Origin: Bacteroidales bacterium
GTDB lineage: Bacteria; Bacteroidota; Bacteroidia; Bacteroidales; UBA12077
Direction of reading: 5' to 3'
DNA length: 64,000 bases
NCBI GenBank assembly: GCA_016342685.1
Contig: JAEINU010000013.1
Span: forward strand, 1-64,000
Shown here piece by piece: positions 17,883 through 25,863 of the stretch (its first letter is position 1; the number at the start of each line of letters is the position of its first letter). The notes below the pieces were generated by a model, which ran no database searches, was not told where the DNA came from, and worked only from the letters and a program-made list of their open reading frames with translations. Both the position numbers and the translations under genes were made by a program.

Positions 17883-20018
17883 CTATATATATTGGGTAAA
17901 CTTAAAATAAAAGGTTCGTCCTAAGCCCGGAATATCATAGTTGTTAAACCCAGGATAGTTAAATTCTGTATCTAACACATTTTGTATTTTTAGACTAAGT
18001 TTTGTTTTGCTGTTTTTAACTATTTTAATATCTGTTGATGATATCATTACATCCAAAATGAAATAGGGATCTATTTCATATCTGTTTATTGAATATTCAA
18101 TTGGATCATAAATGAAATTATTCTGATCACTTGCAATTCTGGAACTTATATATCTTCCCTCAATATTAATGCTTGAATAAAATCTAGGCAGATAAAGAAT
18201 ATTCCCAAATTTAATCATGTGGCTAGGATATAATGCAGTTTTAATCCTAATTTGATCTAGTATTGGGTCATTCTTTTCGAGAATACTTCTTTCGTACGAA
18301 TAGTTAAGGTAAGCCGTATTGTTTCCAATATTTGCATTTAATTCAGCTTCTATTCCTGCTGAATAAATATTTGAAACATTTTTCGCAGAAATATTTGGTA
18401 TATCACCGTAAGGTAAAAGATATTCAATCTTATCGTCTATCTCTGTATAATAGACATTTGTATTAAAGTTGATGTCTTTAAGAAGTTTTCCAACTAAAGC
18501 CCATTCTAGGGTTTTTGCTCTTTCTGGTCTTAAATTCGGATTTCCAACAATGCCTCCCGGCGAAATGTAGTTTGAATATAATTGAACTGAAGATGGAGCA
18601 TTAAAAGATGTACCATACATTAACTTTGTACTTAACTTATCGGCTATATGATAAACAGCTGCAAGTCTGTAGTTTAGGACATCTCCATAAATATTATGAT
18701 AATCAAATCGATATCCTGCTGTTAGTGTTAGGTTTTCTAAATAATCAAAAGCGAAAAACTCTGCGGCATTAAAAATCATTTGCATGTAGATGCCTAAATT
18801 GTTAAAATTCTCATAACCTTCTGTTCCTCCAGGATTGAGAGTTCTAATACCTGTGCTATTTACTGTGTAAAATTTTTGATGATCGTGAATGTCAGTCGTA
18901 TAATCTATTCCAAACGAGAAATTATTAATATTGTCGAAAGCATAAGTCGAATTAAATCCAAAATCATAACTTGTGTAACTTACTTCGCGTTCGATCCATT
19001 CTGTTGGATCAGAATCATTATCTAATATTTCATTTTTAATAGGTTTTCCCATGGTATGGGCGAACGATAAATTTGTTTCAAAATTGTTAAAAAAAGTATT
19101 TGAGTAGGATATTCTTTCGTATCCCTTAAATAAGCTTAAGCGATTATTATGAGTTAGTGTGCCCCAGTCCAGAAACTCTGCTGTAGAATTTATGTGTTGC
19201 TGATTAAAGTCAAGAGTTATTATTCCAGAAGAATCTGTTTTATACTTAAGTTTTAAATATACCGATAGCGGATTCGATTCATTTTTTAATGCCTTTTCAT
19301 TTGAATTATAAATGGAACTTCCCGGAACATTACTCGGTGTAATACCAGAGTAATCAAATTGTGAATATGAGCTTGCGAAAACAATGTCAAGATTTTTATT
19401 TGTTCCTCCCCATACGGTACTTATATTAAATGTTGTATTATTGTTAATATTTCCCAGAAAATGGGATATAGAATTTTCAACTTCTGATCCTTTTTTTGTG
19501 ATAATATTTATAACTCCAAGAAAAGCATTCTTGCCATATATTGCAGAATTGGGACCACGAATAATCTCTATTTTCTCCACTACATTTAATGGAATTAAGG
19601 AGGGATCTAGGAAATTATCGGAACTTGATCGGAAAGAGACATTTTGACCATCGATCATAACCTTTACGAGTCTCGACCAGCTTCTTAAACCACCATTTAT
19701 TCCTCGTATTCCTAAATTTGGTTGATAATAATCGGTAATAACATCAAATCCGGCAACACTATTTAGGGCTTCGGCAATACTTGAATAACCTCTTTCTCTA
19801 ATTTGTGTTTCGGTAATCACAGAAACAATAGATGGTGCATCTGTTATATTTTGATTCCTTTTTGATGCAGAAACAATTTCAACATCCATAAGGTCTTCAA
19901 GGGAAAGAGCAAAAAGGGCATTGGTAGAACTCGTATCGGTATTTTGACTAAGACCATTGAATGTAAATAACGAAAAAAAGAAAATAAACAGGTATCCTAA
20001 TTTGGTTCGCATGACCAT
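17883..20018 (-). CDS. TonB-dependent receptor-like outer-membrane protein
   Basis: 711 residues with signal peptide (LFTFNGLSQ). A plug domain at about 40-180 has EIVSASKRNQNITDAPSIVSVI, VIDG-like MIDGQNV, and IEIIRGPNSAIYGKNAFLGVINIITKKG. A beta-barrel follows, with a C-terminal aromatic strand (TFYFKFTQYI). It lacks the carboxypeptidase-like N-terminal domain of SusC-type receptors. It is the first gene of an operon running through binding protein, YfiR and kinase with 1 to 3 bp junctions. That context suggests it brings in, or senses, the same ligand as the downstream lipoprotein. It could equally be a simple nutrient receptor; no substrate can be named from sequence. Confidence 0.9.
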   Translation of the reverse strand: MVMRTKLGYLFIFFFSLFTFNGLSQNTDTSSTNALFALSLEDLMDVEIVSASKRNQNITDAPSIVSVITETQIRERGYSSIAEALNSVAGFDVITDYYQPNLGIRGINGGLRSWSRLVKVMIDGQNVSFRSSSDNFLDPSLIPLNVVEKIEIIRGPNSAIYGKNAFLGVINIITKKGSEVENSISHFLGNINNNTTFNISTVWGGTNKNLDIVFASSYSQFDYSGITPSNVPGSSIYNSNEKALKNESNPLSVYLKLKYKTDSSGIITLDFNQQHINSTAEFLDWGTLTHNNRLSLFKGYERISYSNTFFNNFETNLSFAHTMGKPIKNEILDNDSDPTEWIEREVSYTSYDFGFNSTYAFDNINNFSFGIDYTTDIHDHQKFYTVNSTGIRTLNPGGTEGYENFNNLGIYMQMIFNAAEFFAFDYLENLTLTAGYRFDYHNIYGDVLNYRLAAVYHIADKLSTKLMYGTSFNAPSSVQLYSNYISPGGIVGNPNLRPERAKTLEWALVGKLLKDINFNTNVYYTEIDDKIEYLLPYGDIPNISAKNVSNIYSAGIEAELNANIGNNTAYLNYSYERSILEKNDPILDQIRIKTALYPSHMIKFGNILYLPRFYSSINIEGRYISSRIASDQNNFIYDPIEYSINRYEIDPYFILDVMISSTDIKIVKNSKTKLSLKIQNVLDTEFNYPGFNNYDIPGLGRTFYFKFTQYI

Positions 20019-20093
20019 TGTGTTTTAATAAAATCGACTGACGTAATTTATAAAAAATAAGTTAAGCAACTATAAAAGAATTTGCTTTTTTAG

Positions 20094-21077
20094 CTACTCG
20101 TTGCAATTGCAACAAATTTCATAATTACTTCGGTGTTTTAATACGTTTAAGCGGAAACGGTTATATGTTTCCGAGCTCCAAGGTTTTAACGTATTTGTGT
20201 CAATAATGTTACCTATTTTGTGATTATTGTTTTTATCAAAACAACAAGGAATTACTGTACCGTTCCAGGTAATTACCAGAATGCTCCAAATACGAAAGCA
20301 TCTATTATTAAGTTTCTTTTTAATAACGTATTTAGAGTCTGTTAAAGAATATCTCGAATATTTTTTGTTTTTAGGAACCAAATTGAAATTTTGTTTGGAA
20401 CTGATTTGTGCTGTTTTAAATTCTAATTTATCTATTCCTAGATTCTTACATAAGTGCTTTATATTCGGTATTTCATGTTCATTGTGATTAAAAACCAGAA
20501 ATTGAACAACAATTTGAGGATATGCTGAACCAAGCTCTTCTTTTGCTTCTACTAAGTTTTTTATTCCATCAATAACTGTGTTGAGGTTTCCTCCAATCCG
20601 ATACTTTTCGTAACTTGCTTGTGAAGCCCCATCTAGAGAGATAATTATTTTTTTTAATCCTGAATTAACAATTTGTTTGCAATTTAATTGTGTTAGAAAA
20701 TGACCGTTAGTTGATGTGCTGGTGTATATTTTATTATCATCAGAATATTTTATCATTCTGTAAATTTCTTTATTAAGAAATGGTTCTCCCTGAAAATAGA
20801 TCATTTGATAGGTAATATACTTTCTAACTTGATCTATTATTTTTTTATAATCTTCAAAAGGCATTTCACCTTTTTCTACATTTGACGATTTATTGCCAGT
20901 AGGGCATTCTAGGCAGTTAAGATTGCAGCGGTTGGTTGGTTCTGTAGTTAAGCTAAAAGGAAAATTCCAAACAATAACTCTTTTTAAGATTGATGATAAA
21001 AAATAGCAAAAGTAGGCAAGAAGTATATTGTAGAGTTTTAAAAGACTTATATACCGAATTAGTTTGAAGTATTTCAT
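20094..21077 (-). CDS. Radical SAM protein with SPASM-type C-terminus
   Basis: 327 residues. The radical SAM cluster motif C-x3-C-x2-C is CNLNCLEC after TTEPTNR, preceded by a hydrophobic N-terminal segment. SAM-binding positions are suggested by MIYFQGEPFLN and KIIISLDGAS. The C-terminal third has further cysteines (NRCFRIWSI, TVIPCCFD, ICCNCNE) as in SPASM/twitch domains that bind extra Fe-S clusters. Such enzymes modify peptides or sugars; no precursor peptide or partner enzyme is visible, so the substrate is unknown. The start codon lies only 6 bp after the T-tract of the terminator of the upstream ompA-like gene, so expression depends on read-through or a promoter hidden in the terminator. 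Confidence 0.85.
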   Translation of the reverse strand: MKYFKLIRYISLLKLYNILLAYFCYFLSSILKRVIVWNFPFSLTTEPTNRCNLNCLECPTGNKSSNVEKGEMPFEDYKKIIDQVRKYITYQMIYFQGEPFLNKEIYRMIKYSDDNKIYTSTSTNGHFLTQLNCKQIVNSGLKKIIISLDGASQASYEKYRIGGNLNTVIDGIKNLVEAKEELGSAYPQIVVQFLVFNHNEHEIPNIKHLCKNLGIDKLEFKTAQISSKQNFNLVPKNKKYSRYSLTDSKYVIKKKLNNRCFRIWSILVITWNGTVIPCCFDKNNNHKIGNIIDTNTLKPWSSETYNRFRLNVLKHRSNYEICCNCNE

Positions 21078-21083
21078 GGGGTT

Positions 21084-21110
21084 AAAAAAAGGCCGAATCT
21101 ATCGGCCTCA
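21084..21110 (-). terminator. Terminator of the OmpA-like gene, directly before the radical SAM gene
   Basis: On the minus strand the stem AGGCCGA/TCGGCCT with a 5-nt loop is followed by seven T. It lies just after the stop of the OmpA-like gene and 6 bp before the radical SAM ATG. Confidence 0.8.
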
Positions 21111-21117
21111 TGTATTT

Positions 21118-22128
21118 TTAATTTGATTCGAGAATTTGAAATAGTTCATCAAGTTTAGGAGTAAGAATTATTTCAGTTCGTCTATTTTTCTTTCTTGCAT
21201 CGGGTGCTTTTGAATTAATAACCGGATGGTATTTGCTTCGTCCGGCAGCAATAATTCGGTTCCCATCAATTTTTGAATTGGTCATTAAAATACGAACAAT
21301 TGCAGTTGCTCTTTTAACACTTAAATCCCAATTATCTTTTACCGTTGTACTAGAAATATAAGGAACATCATCGGTATGGCCTTCAACCATAATGTTTATA
21401 TCCGGATTTACCGCTAAAACTTCAGCAAGCTTCTTGATTGCGCTAACTCCCTTAGGATCAACACTTGTGCTTCCCGACTTGAAAAGCAATTGCTCATCGA
21501 GCGAAACATACACTTTACCGTTTTTCATTTCAACAGCAAGTCCCATGTCTGTAAATCCCATCAAGGCACGTGAAACAGTTTCCTTTAAGGCATTTACAAC
21601 TGAATCCTTTTTACTTAAAATGCTTTCCAGTTCAACTAAACGAGCACTCTTCTCTTCAAGCTCAGTTTTGTACTTATCCAATTTAAATTGTTCCGATCTT
21701 AAATTGTCTTCTAATTTTCTAAGCTGATCTTCTTGTTCAATTATACTCGCCTGAGTATTCTGAATTTCTTGCAATAACTTTTTAGTTTCAGAAATATTCC
21801 CAGTTAGCAATTGATCTTGTGTTGTTTGCATATCATTATATTGCCTATTGAGTTTGTCGTACTTGATATCAAGCGAATGCAACTTATTTTCTCTGGCTAA
21901 ACTATCAGCATGCATATTCTTAATATTCTCTGTCATTATATCTAACTGAGATTTAAGTTCGGTATTTGCAACATTTAAGTTCTTATTTTCATTTTTAGTA
22001 ATATCTAGTTCTTCTTCACATTGATTACTTTTAAGTTGTAAATCGTCGAATTGTTTCGTAGGCACACAACTGCCCACTAATATTAAAATCAATAAGAAAG
22101 GCAGATAAGATTTGATTTTTAATTGCAT
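21118..22128 (-). CDS. OmpA/MotB-type peptidoglycan-binding lipoprotein with long coiled coil
   Basis: 336 residues. The lipobox is LILVGSC, giving a lipid-anchored N-terminus. Residues about 25-190 are a heptad-rich coiled coil (NENKNLNVANTELKSQ region). Residues about 200-325 are an OmpA-like domain with LLFKSGSTSVDPKG, VEGHTDDVPY, NWDLSVKRATAIVRIL and AAGRSKYHPV followed by KNRRTEIIL, including the conserved Asp and Arg that hold diaminopimelate in peptidoglycan. The role is probably tethering the outer membrane to the cell wall or spacing an envelope complex. It has its own terminator downstream and a divergent neighbour (dxs) upstream. Confidence 0.88.
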   Translation of the reverse strand: MQLKIKSYLPFLLILILVGSCVPTKQFDDLQLKSNQCEEELDITKNENKNLNVANTELKSQLDIMTENIKNMHADSLARENKLHSLDIKYDKLNRQYNDMQTTQDQLLTGNISETKKLLQEIQNTQASIIEQEDQLRKLEDNLRSEQFKLDKYKTELEEKSARLVELESILSKKDSVVNALKETVSRALMGFTDMGLAVEMKNGKVYVSLDEQLLFKSGSTSVDPKGVSAIKKLAEVLAVNPDINIMVEGHTDDVPYISSTTVKDNWDLSVKRATAIVRILMTNSKIDGNRIIAAGRSKYHPVINSKAPDARKKNRRTEIILTPKLDELFQILESN

Positions 22129-22203
22129 AACAACTATTTTAAGTTTTGTTTGTTAAATATAACAAAATTAGAATAAAGCAAAGATATAAAATATGAACAG
22201 CTT

Positions 22204-22239
22204 TGTTGCGTTAATACAAAGTAAAATATCATATCTTTG
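22204..22239 (+). promoter_or_regulatory. Promoter of dxs
   Basis: A perfect -7 element TATCTTTG (22232-22239) with a TTG at 22206-22208, spacing 23 bp. It lies inside the N-terminal extension of the track ORF, which argues for the downstream ATG at 22259 as the true dxs start. Confidence 0.6.
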
Positions 22240-22258
22240 TCACGGTTATAAGAGTGAA

Positions 22259-24175
22259 ATGTCAGAAGATTTACTAAATAAAATAATATTTCCAGAAGAT
22301 CTTAAGAAATTGGATCTGACTGAATTGCCTAAAGTAAGTGAAGAGCTTAGACAGTTTATTATTGATATTGTATCAACAAATCCGGGGCATTTTGGAGCTA
22401 GTTTAGGTGTTGTTGAATTAACGGTTGCTTTGCATTATGTTTTTGACACTCCACGCGATAAAATTGTTTGGGATGTTGGGCACCAAGCCTACGGGCATAA
22501 AATCCTAACTGGAAGAAGAGAGGACTTTCATACCAACAGGAAATATCATGGTTTAAGTGGTTTTCCAAAGCCAAGCGAAAGCGAATACGATGCTTTTGGT
22601 GTAGGACATTCATCCACTTCAATTTCAGCAGCATTAGGAATTGCAAGAGCCGCAGTCTTTAAAAAAGAAGACAATAAGCAGGTGGTTGCTGTAATAGGTG
22701 ATGGTTCCATGACAGCAGGTCTTGCTTTCGAAGGATTAAATCATGCAGGAATAGAAAATACAAACCTATTGGTAATTCTGAATGATAATAACATGGCGAT
22801 AGATCCAAATGTTGGAGCGCTTAAAGAATATTTACTTGACATAACAACTTCAAAAACATACAATAAGCTAAAAAATGATGTTTGGAATCTATTAGGACAT
22901 CTAAATAAGCTTGGACATAATTATAGAAAACTCGCACAACAGATTGATAATGCCGTTAAGTCTTTCTTACTAAAGCAAAGTAACTTATTCGAAGCGTTAA
23001 ATTTCAGATATTTTGGTCCGGTTGACGGTCACGATGTTGTATATCTGGCTAAAATATTAAACGATTTAAAAGATATAAAGGGACCTAAGTTACTTCATGT
23101 TGTAACTCAAAAAGGAAAAGGTTTTAAGCAAGCTGAATTAAACCAAACTACATGGCATGCTCCTGGTAAATTTGATAAGGAAACGGGAGAAATTTTGAAA
23201 ATCAAATCAGATAAAATAGTCCCCCTTAAATATCAAGAGGTATTCGGACATACTATTGTGGAGTTGGCTAAACAAAATGAAAACATTGTAGGTATTACGC
23301 CAGCTATGCCAACAGGTTGTTCTCTTAATATTATGATGAAAGAGATGCCCGAAAGAACCTTTGATGTTGGTATTGCAGAACAACATGCTGTTACTTTTTC
23401 TGCTGGATTAGCGATCGAAGGGATGTTGCCATTTTGTAATATTTATTCCTCGTTCATGCAACGAGCATACGATCAGGTTATTCACGATGTGGCCTTACAG
23501 AATTTAAATGTGGTACTTTGTTTGGACCGTGGAGGATTGGTTGGTGAAGATGGTGCTACACATCATGGAGTATATGATTTGGCATATTTCAGAAGCATTC
23601 CAAACATGATTGTTTCTGCTCCAATGAATGAAGAAGAGTTGCGAAATTTAATGTATACAGCACAGTTAAAGAATCATGGACCATTTTCAATACGTTATCC
23701 TAGAGGTAAAGGAGTAATGCCCGAATGGAAAACCGAGTTTAAAGAAATAACTATTGGAAAAGGAAGATTAATAAAAGAAGGTACAGACATTGCAATTCTT
23801 TCTATAGGTCATGTTGGTAACTTTGTAAAAGAAGCATCAAAAGAACTGTCTAAGAAACGAATAAGTGTTGCCCACTATGATATGCGTTTTGTAAAACCAA
23901 TCGACGAAGAGCTGTTGCACGAGGTTGGGAAAAACTTTAAAAGAATAATTACCATCGAGGATGGAACTATTATTGGAGGTTTTGGTAGCGCCGTATTGGA
24001 GTTTATGAGCGATAATGGCTACAATCCTATCGTAAAAAGATTAGGAGTTCCAGATAAATTTATTGATCATGGAACACCACAAGAATTACATAAAGAATGT
24101 GGCTTTGATGTTGAGGGAATAATTGAAACTGTCAAGTTAATGACTCAACCCAATTTATTGTCGAACGTTGGGTAA
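22259..24175 (+). CDS. dxs: 1-deoxy-D-xylulose-5-phosphate synthase
   Basis: Catalyses condensation of pyruvate and glyceraldehyde 3-phosphate to DXP with thiamine diphosphate, the first step of the MEP isoprenoid pathway and a feed to thiamine and pyridoxal synthesis. The three transketolase-type domains are visible. The N-terminal domain has [32 protein letters not shown] and the ThDP motif [18 protein letters not shown] ending in NDNNMAI. The pyrimidine domain has [17 protein letters not shown] and [20 protein letters not shown]. The C-terminal domain has [11 protein letters not shown] moved the start from 22193 to the ATG at 22259 (MSEDLL), giving 638 residues, because the promoter -7 element lies within the extra codons. 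It is divergent from the OmpA-like gene and seems monocistronic. Confidence 0.96.
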   Translation: MSEDLLNKIIFPEDLKKLDLTELPKVSEELRQFIIDIVSTNPGHFGASLGVVELTVALHYVFDTPRDKIVWDVGHQAYGHKILTGRREDFHTNRKYHGLSGFPKPSESEYDAFGVGHSSTSISAALGIARAAVFKKEDNKQVVAVIGDGSMTAGLAFEGLNHAGIENTNLLVILNDNNMAIDPNVGALKEYLLDITTSKTYNKLKNDVWNLLGHLNKLGHNYRKLAQQIDNAVKSFLLKQSNLFEALNFRYFGPVDGHDVVYLAKILNDLKDIKGPKLLHVVTQKGKGFKQAELNQTTWHAPGKFDKETGEILKIKSDKIVPLKYQEVFGHTIVELAKQNENIVGITPAMPTGCSLNIMMKEMPERTFDVGIAEQHAVTFSAGLAIEGMLPFCNIYSSFMQRAYDQVIHDVALQNLNVVLCLDRGGLVGEDGATHHGVYDLAYFRSIPNMIVSAPMNEEELRNLMYTAQLKNHGPFSIRYPRGKGVMPEWKTEFKEITIGKGRLIKEGTDIAILSIGHVGNFVKEASKELSKKRISVAHYDMRFVKPIDEELLHEVGKNFKRIITIEDGTIIGGFGSAVLEFMSDNGYNPIVKRLGVPDKFIDHGTPQELHKECGFDVEGIIETVKLMTQPNLLSNVG

Positions 24176-24263
24176 ATTTTATCATCAATATTTCTCAAAT
24201 AATTAATTTCTGTTGGATTGATGAAAACTTAAGTTTTTTTATGGCAGACATATGTATAAAAAG

Positions 24264-24271
24264 TATTTTTG
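24264..24271 (+). promoter_or_regulatory. Candidate -7 element for the glycosyltransferase gene
   Basis: A perfect TATTTTTG 33 bp before the ATG. No convincing -33 TTG at normal spacing was found, so this is tentative. Confidence 0.4.
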
Positions 24272-24304
24272 CGTTATTGTGAATTGAGAAAAATATAATT
24301 ATAA

Positions 24305-25174
24305 ATGAAAGTTACTGGATTTAGTTTTATTCGAAACGCCCTTGTGTATGATTACCCAATTGTTGAGGCTATAAAATCTATTTTGCCAATCTGTGACGAG
24401 TTTGTTGTTGCTGTTGGAAACTCCGAAGACAATACTTTAAATCTAATTAAAGAAATCGATAAAGATAAAATAAGGATTATTGAAACTGTATGGGATGACG
24501 GTTTGCGTGAAGGGGGGCGTGTTTTAGCGGAAGAAACAAATAAAGCTTTTAGAGCAATTTCAGAAGAATCGGATTGGGCATTTTATATTCAAGGAGATGA
24601 GGTGATACATGAAAAATACTTGCCTGTTATTCGGTCTGCTATGGAACAATATAAGGACAATTCAAAAGTTGATGGCTTGTTGTTTAAGTATCTTCATTTT
24701 TACGGGTCGTACGATTATGTTGGTGCAGCTCCACGTTGGTATAATAAAGAAATTAGAGTTATAAAGAACAATAAGGATATATATTCTTATCGTGATGCTC
24801 AGGGTTTTAGAAAAAATCAAAATGAAAAATTGAATGTAAAGCCTGTTAACGCTTTTGTGTATCATTATGGTTGGGTTAAACCTCCGCAGTTTATGCAAAA
24901 GAAACAAGAAGAGTTCAATAAACTGTGGCATAACGACGAATGGATAGATAATAATATTGTAAAAACGGAGGAGTTTGATTATTCATCAGTTGATTTTCTA
25001 AGATTATTTGAAGATATGCATCCCGAGGTAATGAAAAATCGTATTAACCTGAAAAACTGGAAGTTCGACCACGATATTTCGATTAATAGAATGTCTATGA
25101 AAAACAAGGTTAAATACTTTTTAAAAAAGTTCTTAGGAATAGAGTTGGGTTATAAGAATTATATTGCCATATAG
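24305..25174 (+). CDS. Glycosyltransferase family 2-like protein
   Basis: 289 residues. The N-terminal half looks like a GT-A fold: MKVTGFSFIRNALVYDYP, ICDEFVVAVGNSEDNT, RIIETVWDDGLREGG and DWAFYIQGDEVIHE, where QGDE would take the place of the metal-binding D-x-D. No signal peptide or membrane helix is seen, so it should act in the cytoplasm or at the inner face of the membrane. The donor and acceptor are unknown. It stands alone between dxs and tRNA-Leu, not in a polysaccharide cluster. Confidence 0.75.
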   Translation: MKVTGFSFIRNALVYDYPIVEAIKSILPICDEFVVAVGNSEDNTLNLIKEIDKDKIRIIETVWDDGLREGGRVLAEETNKAFRAISEESDWAFYIQGDEVIHEKYLPVIRSAMEQYKDNSKVDGLLFKYLHFYGSYDYVGAAPRWYNKEIRVIKNNKDIYSYRDAQGFRKNQNEKLNVKPVNAFVYHYGWVKPPQFMQKKQEEFNKLWHNDEWIDNNIVKTEEFDYSSVDFLRLFEDMHPEVMKNRINLKNWKFDHDISINRMSMKNKVKYFLKKFLGIELGYKNYIAI

Positions 25175-25206
25175 TTTGCAACAAACATGAATTATAGGCA
25201 TTATTA

Positions 25207-25239
25207 TTTTTGCCAATTAAAAAAATAAATCTATTTTTG
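25207..25239 (+). promoter_or_regulatory. Promoter of tRNA-Leu
   Basis: Textbook Bacteroidota promoter: TTTTTG at 25207-25212, 19-bp spacer, TATTTTTG at 25232-25239, 20 bp before the tRNA. Confidence 0.85.
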
Positions 25240-25259
25240 CACTTCTAAGTTTACAAATT

Positions 25260-25343
25260 GCCTGGATGGCGGAATTGGTAGACGCGCTGGTCTCAAACAC
25301 CAGTGAACGCAAGTTCGTGCCGGTTCGACCCCGGCTCCAGGTA
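25260..25343 (+). tRNA. tRNA-Leu (anticodon CAA)
   Basis: The acceptor stem GCCTGGA pairs with TCCAGGT (terminal G-U). The D arm is GGCGGAATTGGTAGACGC. The anticodon stem CTGGT/ACCAG holds the loop CTCAAAC with anticodon CAA. A long variable arm and GGTTCGACCCC T arm follow. The discriminator is A and CCA is not encoded. Length 84 nt, as expected for a class II tRNA. Confidence 0.97.
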
Positions 25344-25356
25344 CTAAAAATGAACG

Positions 25357-25382
25357 AACCCTCTTTGTGAGGGTTTTTTTAT
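25357..25382 (+). terminator. Rho-independent terminator after tRNA-Leu
   Basis: The stem AACCCTC/GAGGGTT with a 5-nt loop is followed by a T run. It is 13 bp after the tRNA and about 30 bp before the deaminase ATG. Confidence 0.85.
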
Positions 25383-25412
25383 ATATATTTATACATCACA
25401 AAACCTGCAAGT

Positions 25413-25859
25413 ATGTGTAAAGAAAATACGATTCATCCATACAATGAAAAACAAACCGAATACGATAAGCGTTATTTGGAGATGGCACAAATTTGGGCAA
25501 AGAATTCATATTGCACTCGGCGTCAGGTTGGAGCGCTTATTGTAAAAGGCAAAATGATTATTTCTGATGGATACAATGGAACACCATCGGGTTTCGAGAA
25601 TATCTGTGAAGATGAAAATGATCGTACAAAACCATATGTTTTGCATGCCGAAGCAAATGCAATAACTAAAGTGGCAAAATCAAACAATAGTTCCGAAGGA
25701 AGTACTCTTTACGTAACGACTTCTCCATGTGTTGAATGCTCTAAACTTATTATTCAATCTGGAATTAAGAGAGTCGTTTTTTGCGATAAATATCATAACG
25801 AAGACGGCTTAAGGTTATTAGAAAGAGCCAAAGTCGAAATACAACATTTGAAAATTTAA
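25413..25859 (+). CDS. dCMP deaminase family protein (ComEB-like)
   Basis: 148 residues. Zinc-binding and catalytic motifs of the cytidine/deoxycytidylate deaminase fold are intact: HAEANAI (zinc His and proton-shuttle Glu) and PCVECSKLI (two zinc Cys). The N-terminal GALIVKGKMIISDGYNGTPSG fits the dCMP deaminase subgroup. The expected reaction is dCMP to dUMP, supplying thymidylate synthesis. The gene starts about 30 bp after the tRNA-Leu terminator with no obvious promoter in between, and the S41 protease follows after 4 bp, so the two form an operon that may depend on read-through. Confidence 0.9.
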   Translation: MCKENTIHPYNEKQTEYDKRYLEMAQIWAKNSYCTRRQVGALIVKGKMIISDGYNGTPSGFENICEDENDRTKPYVLHAEANAITKVAKSNNSSEGSTLYVTTSPCVECSKLIIQSGIKRVVFCDKYHNEDGLRLLERAKVEIQHLKI

Positions 25860-25863
25860 TATT

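Noticed and set aside
20094-21077. Radical SAM protein as a RiPP maturase
   Set aside because: No precursor peptide frame with a conserved leader or Cys/Gly-rich core within about 1 kb on either strand.
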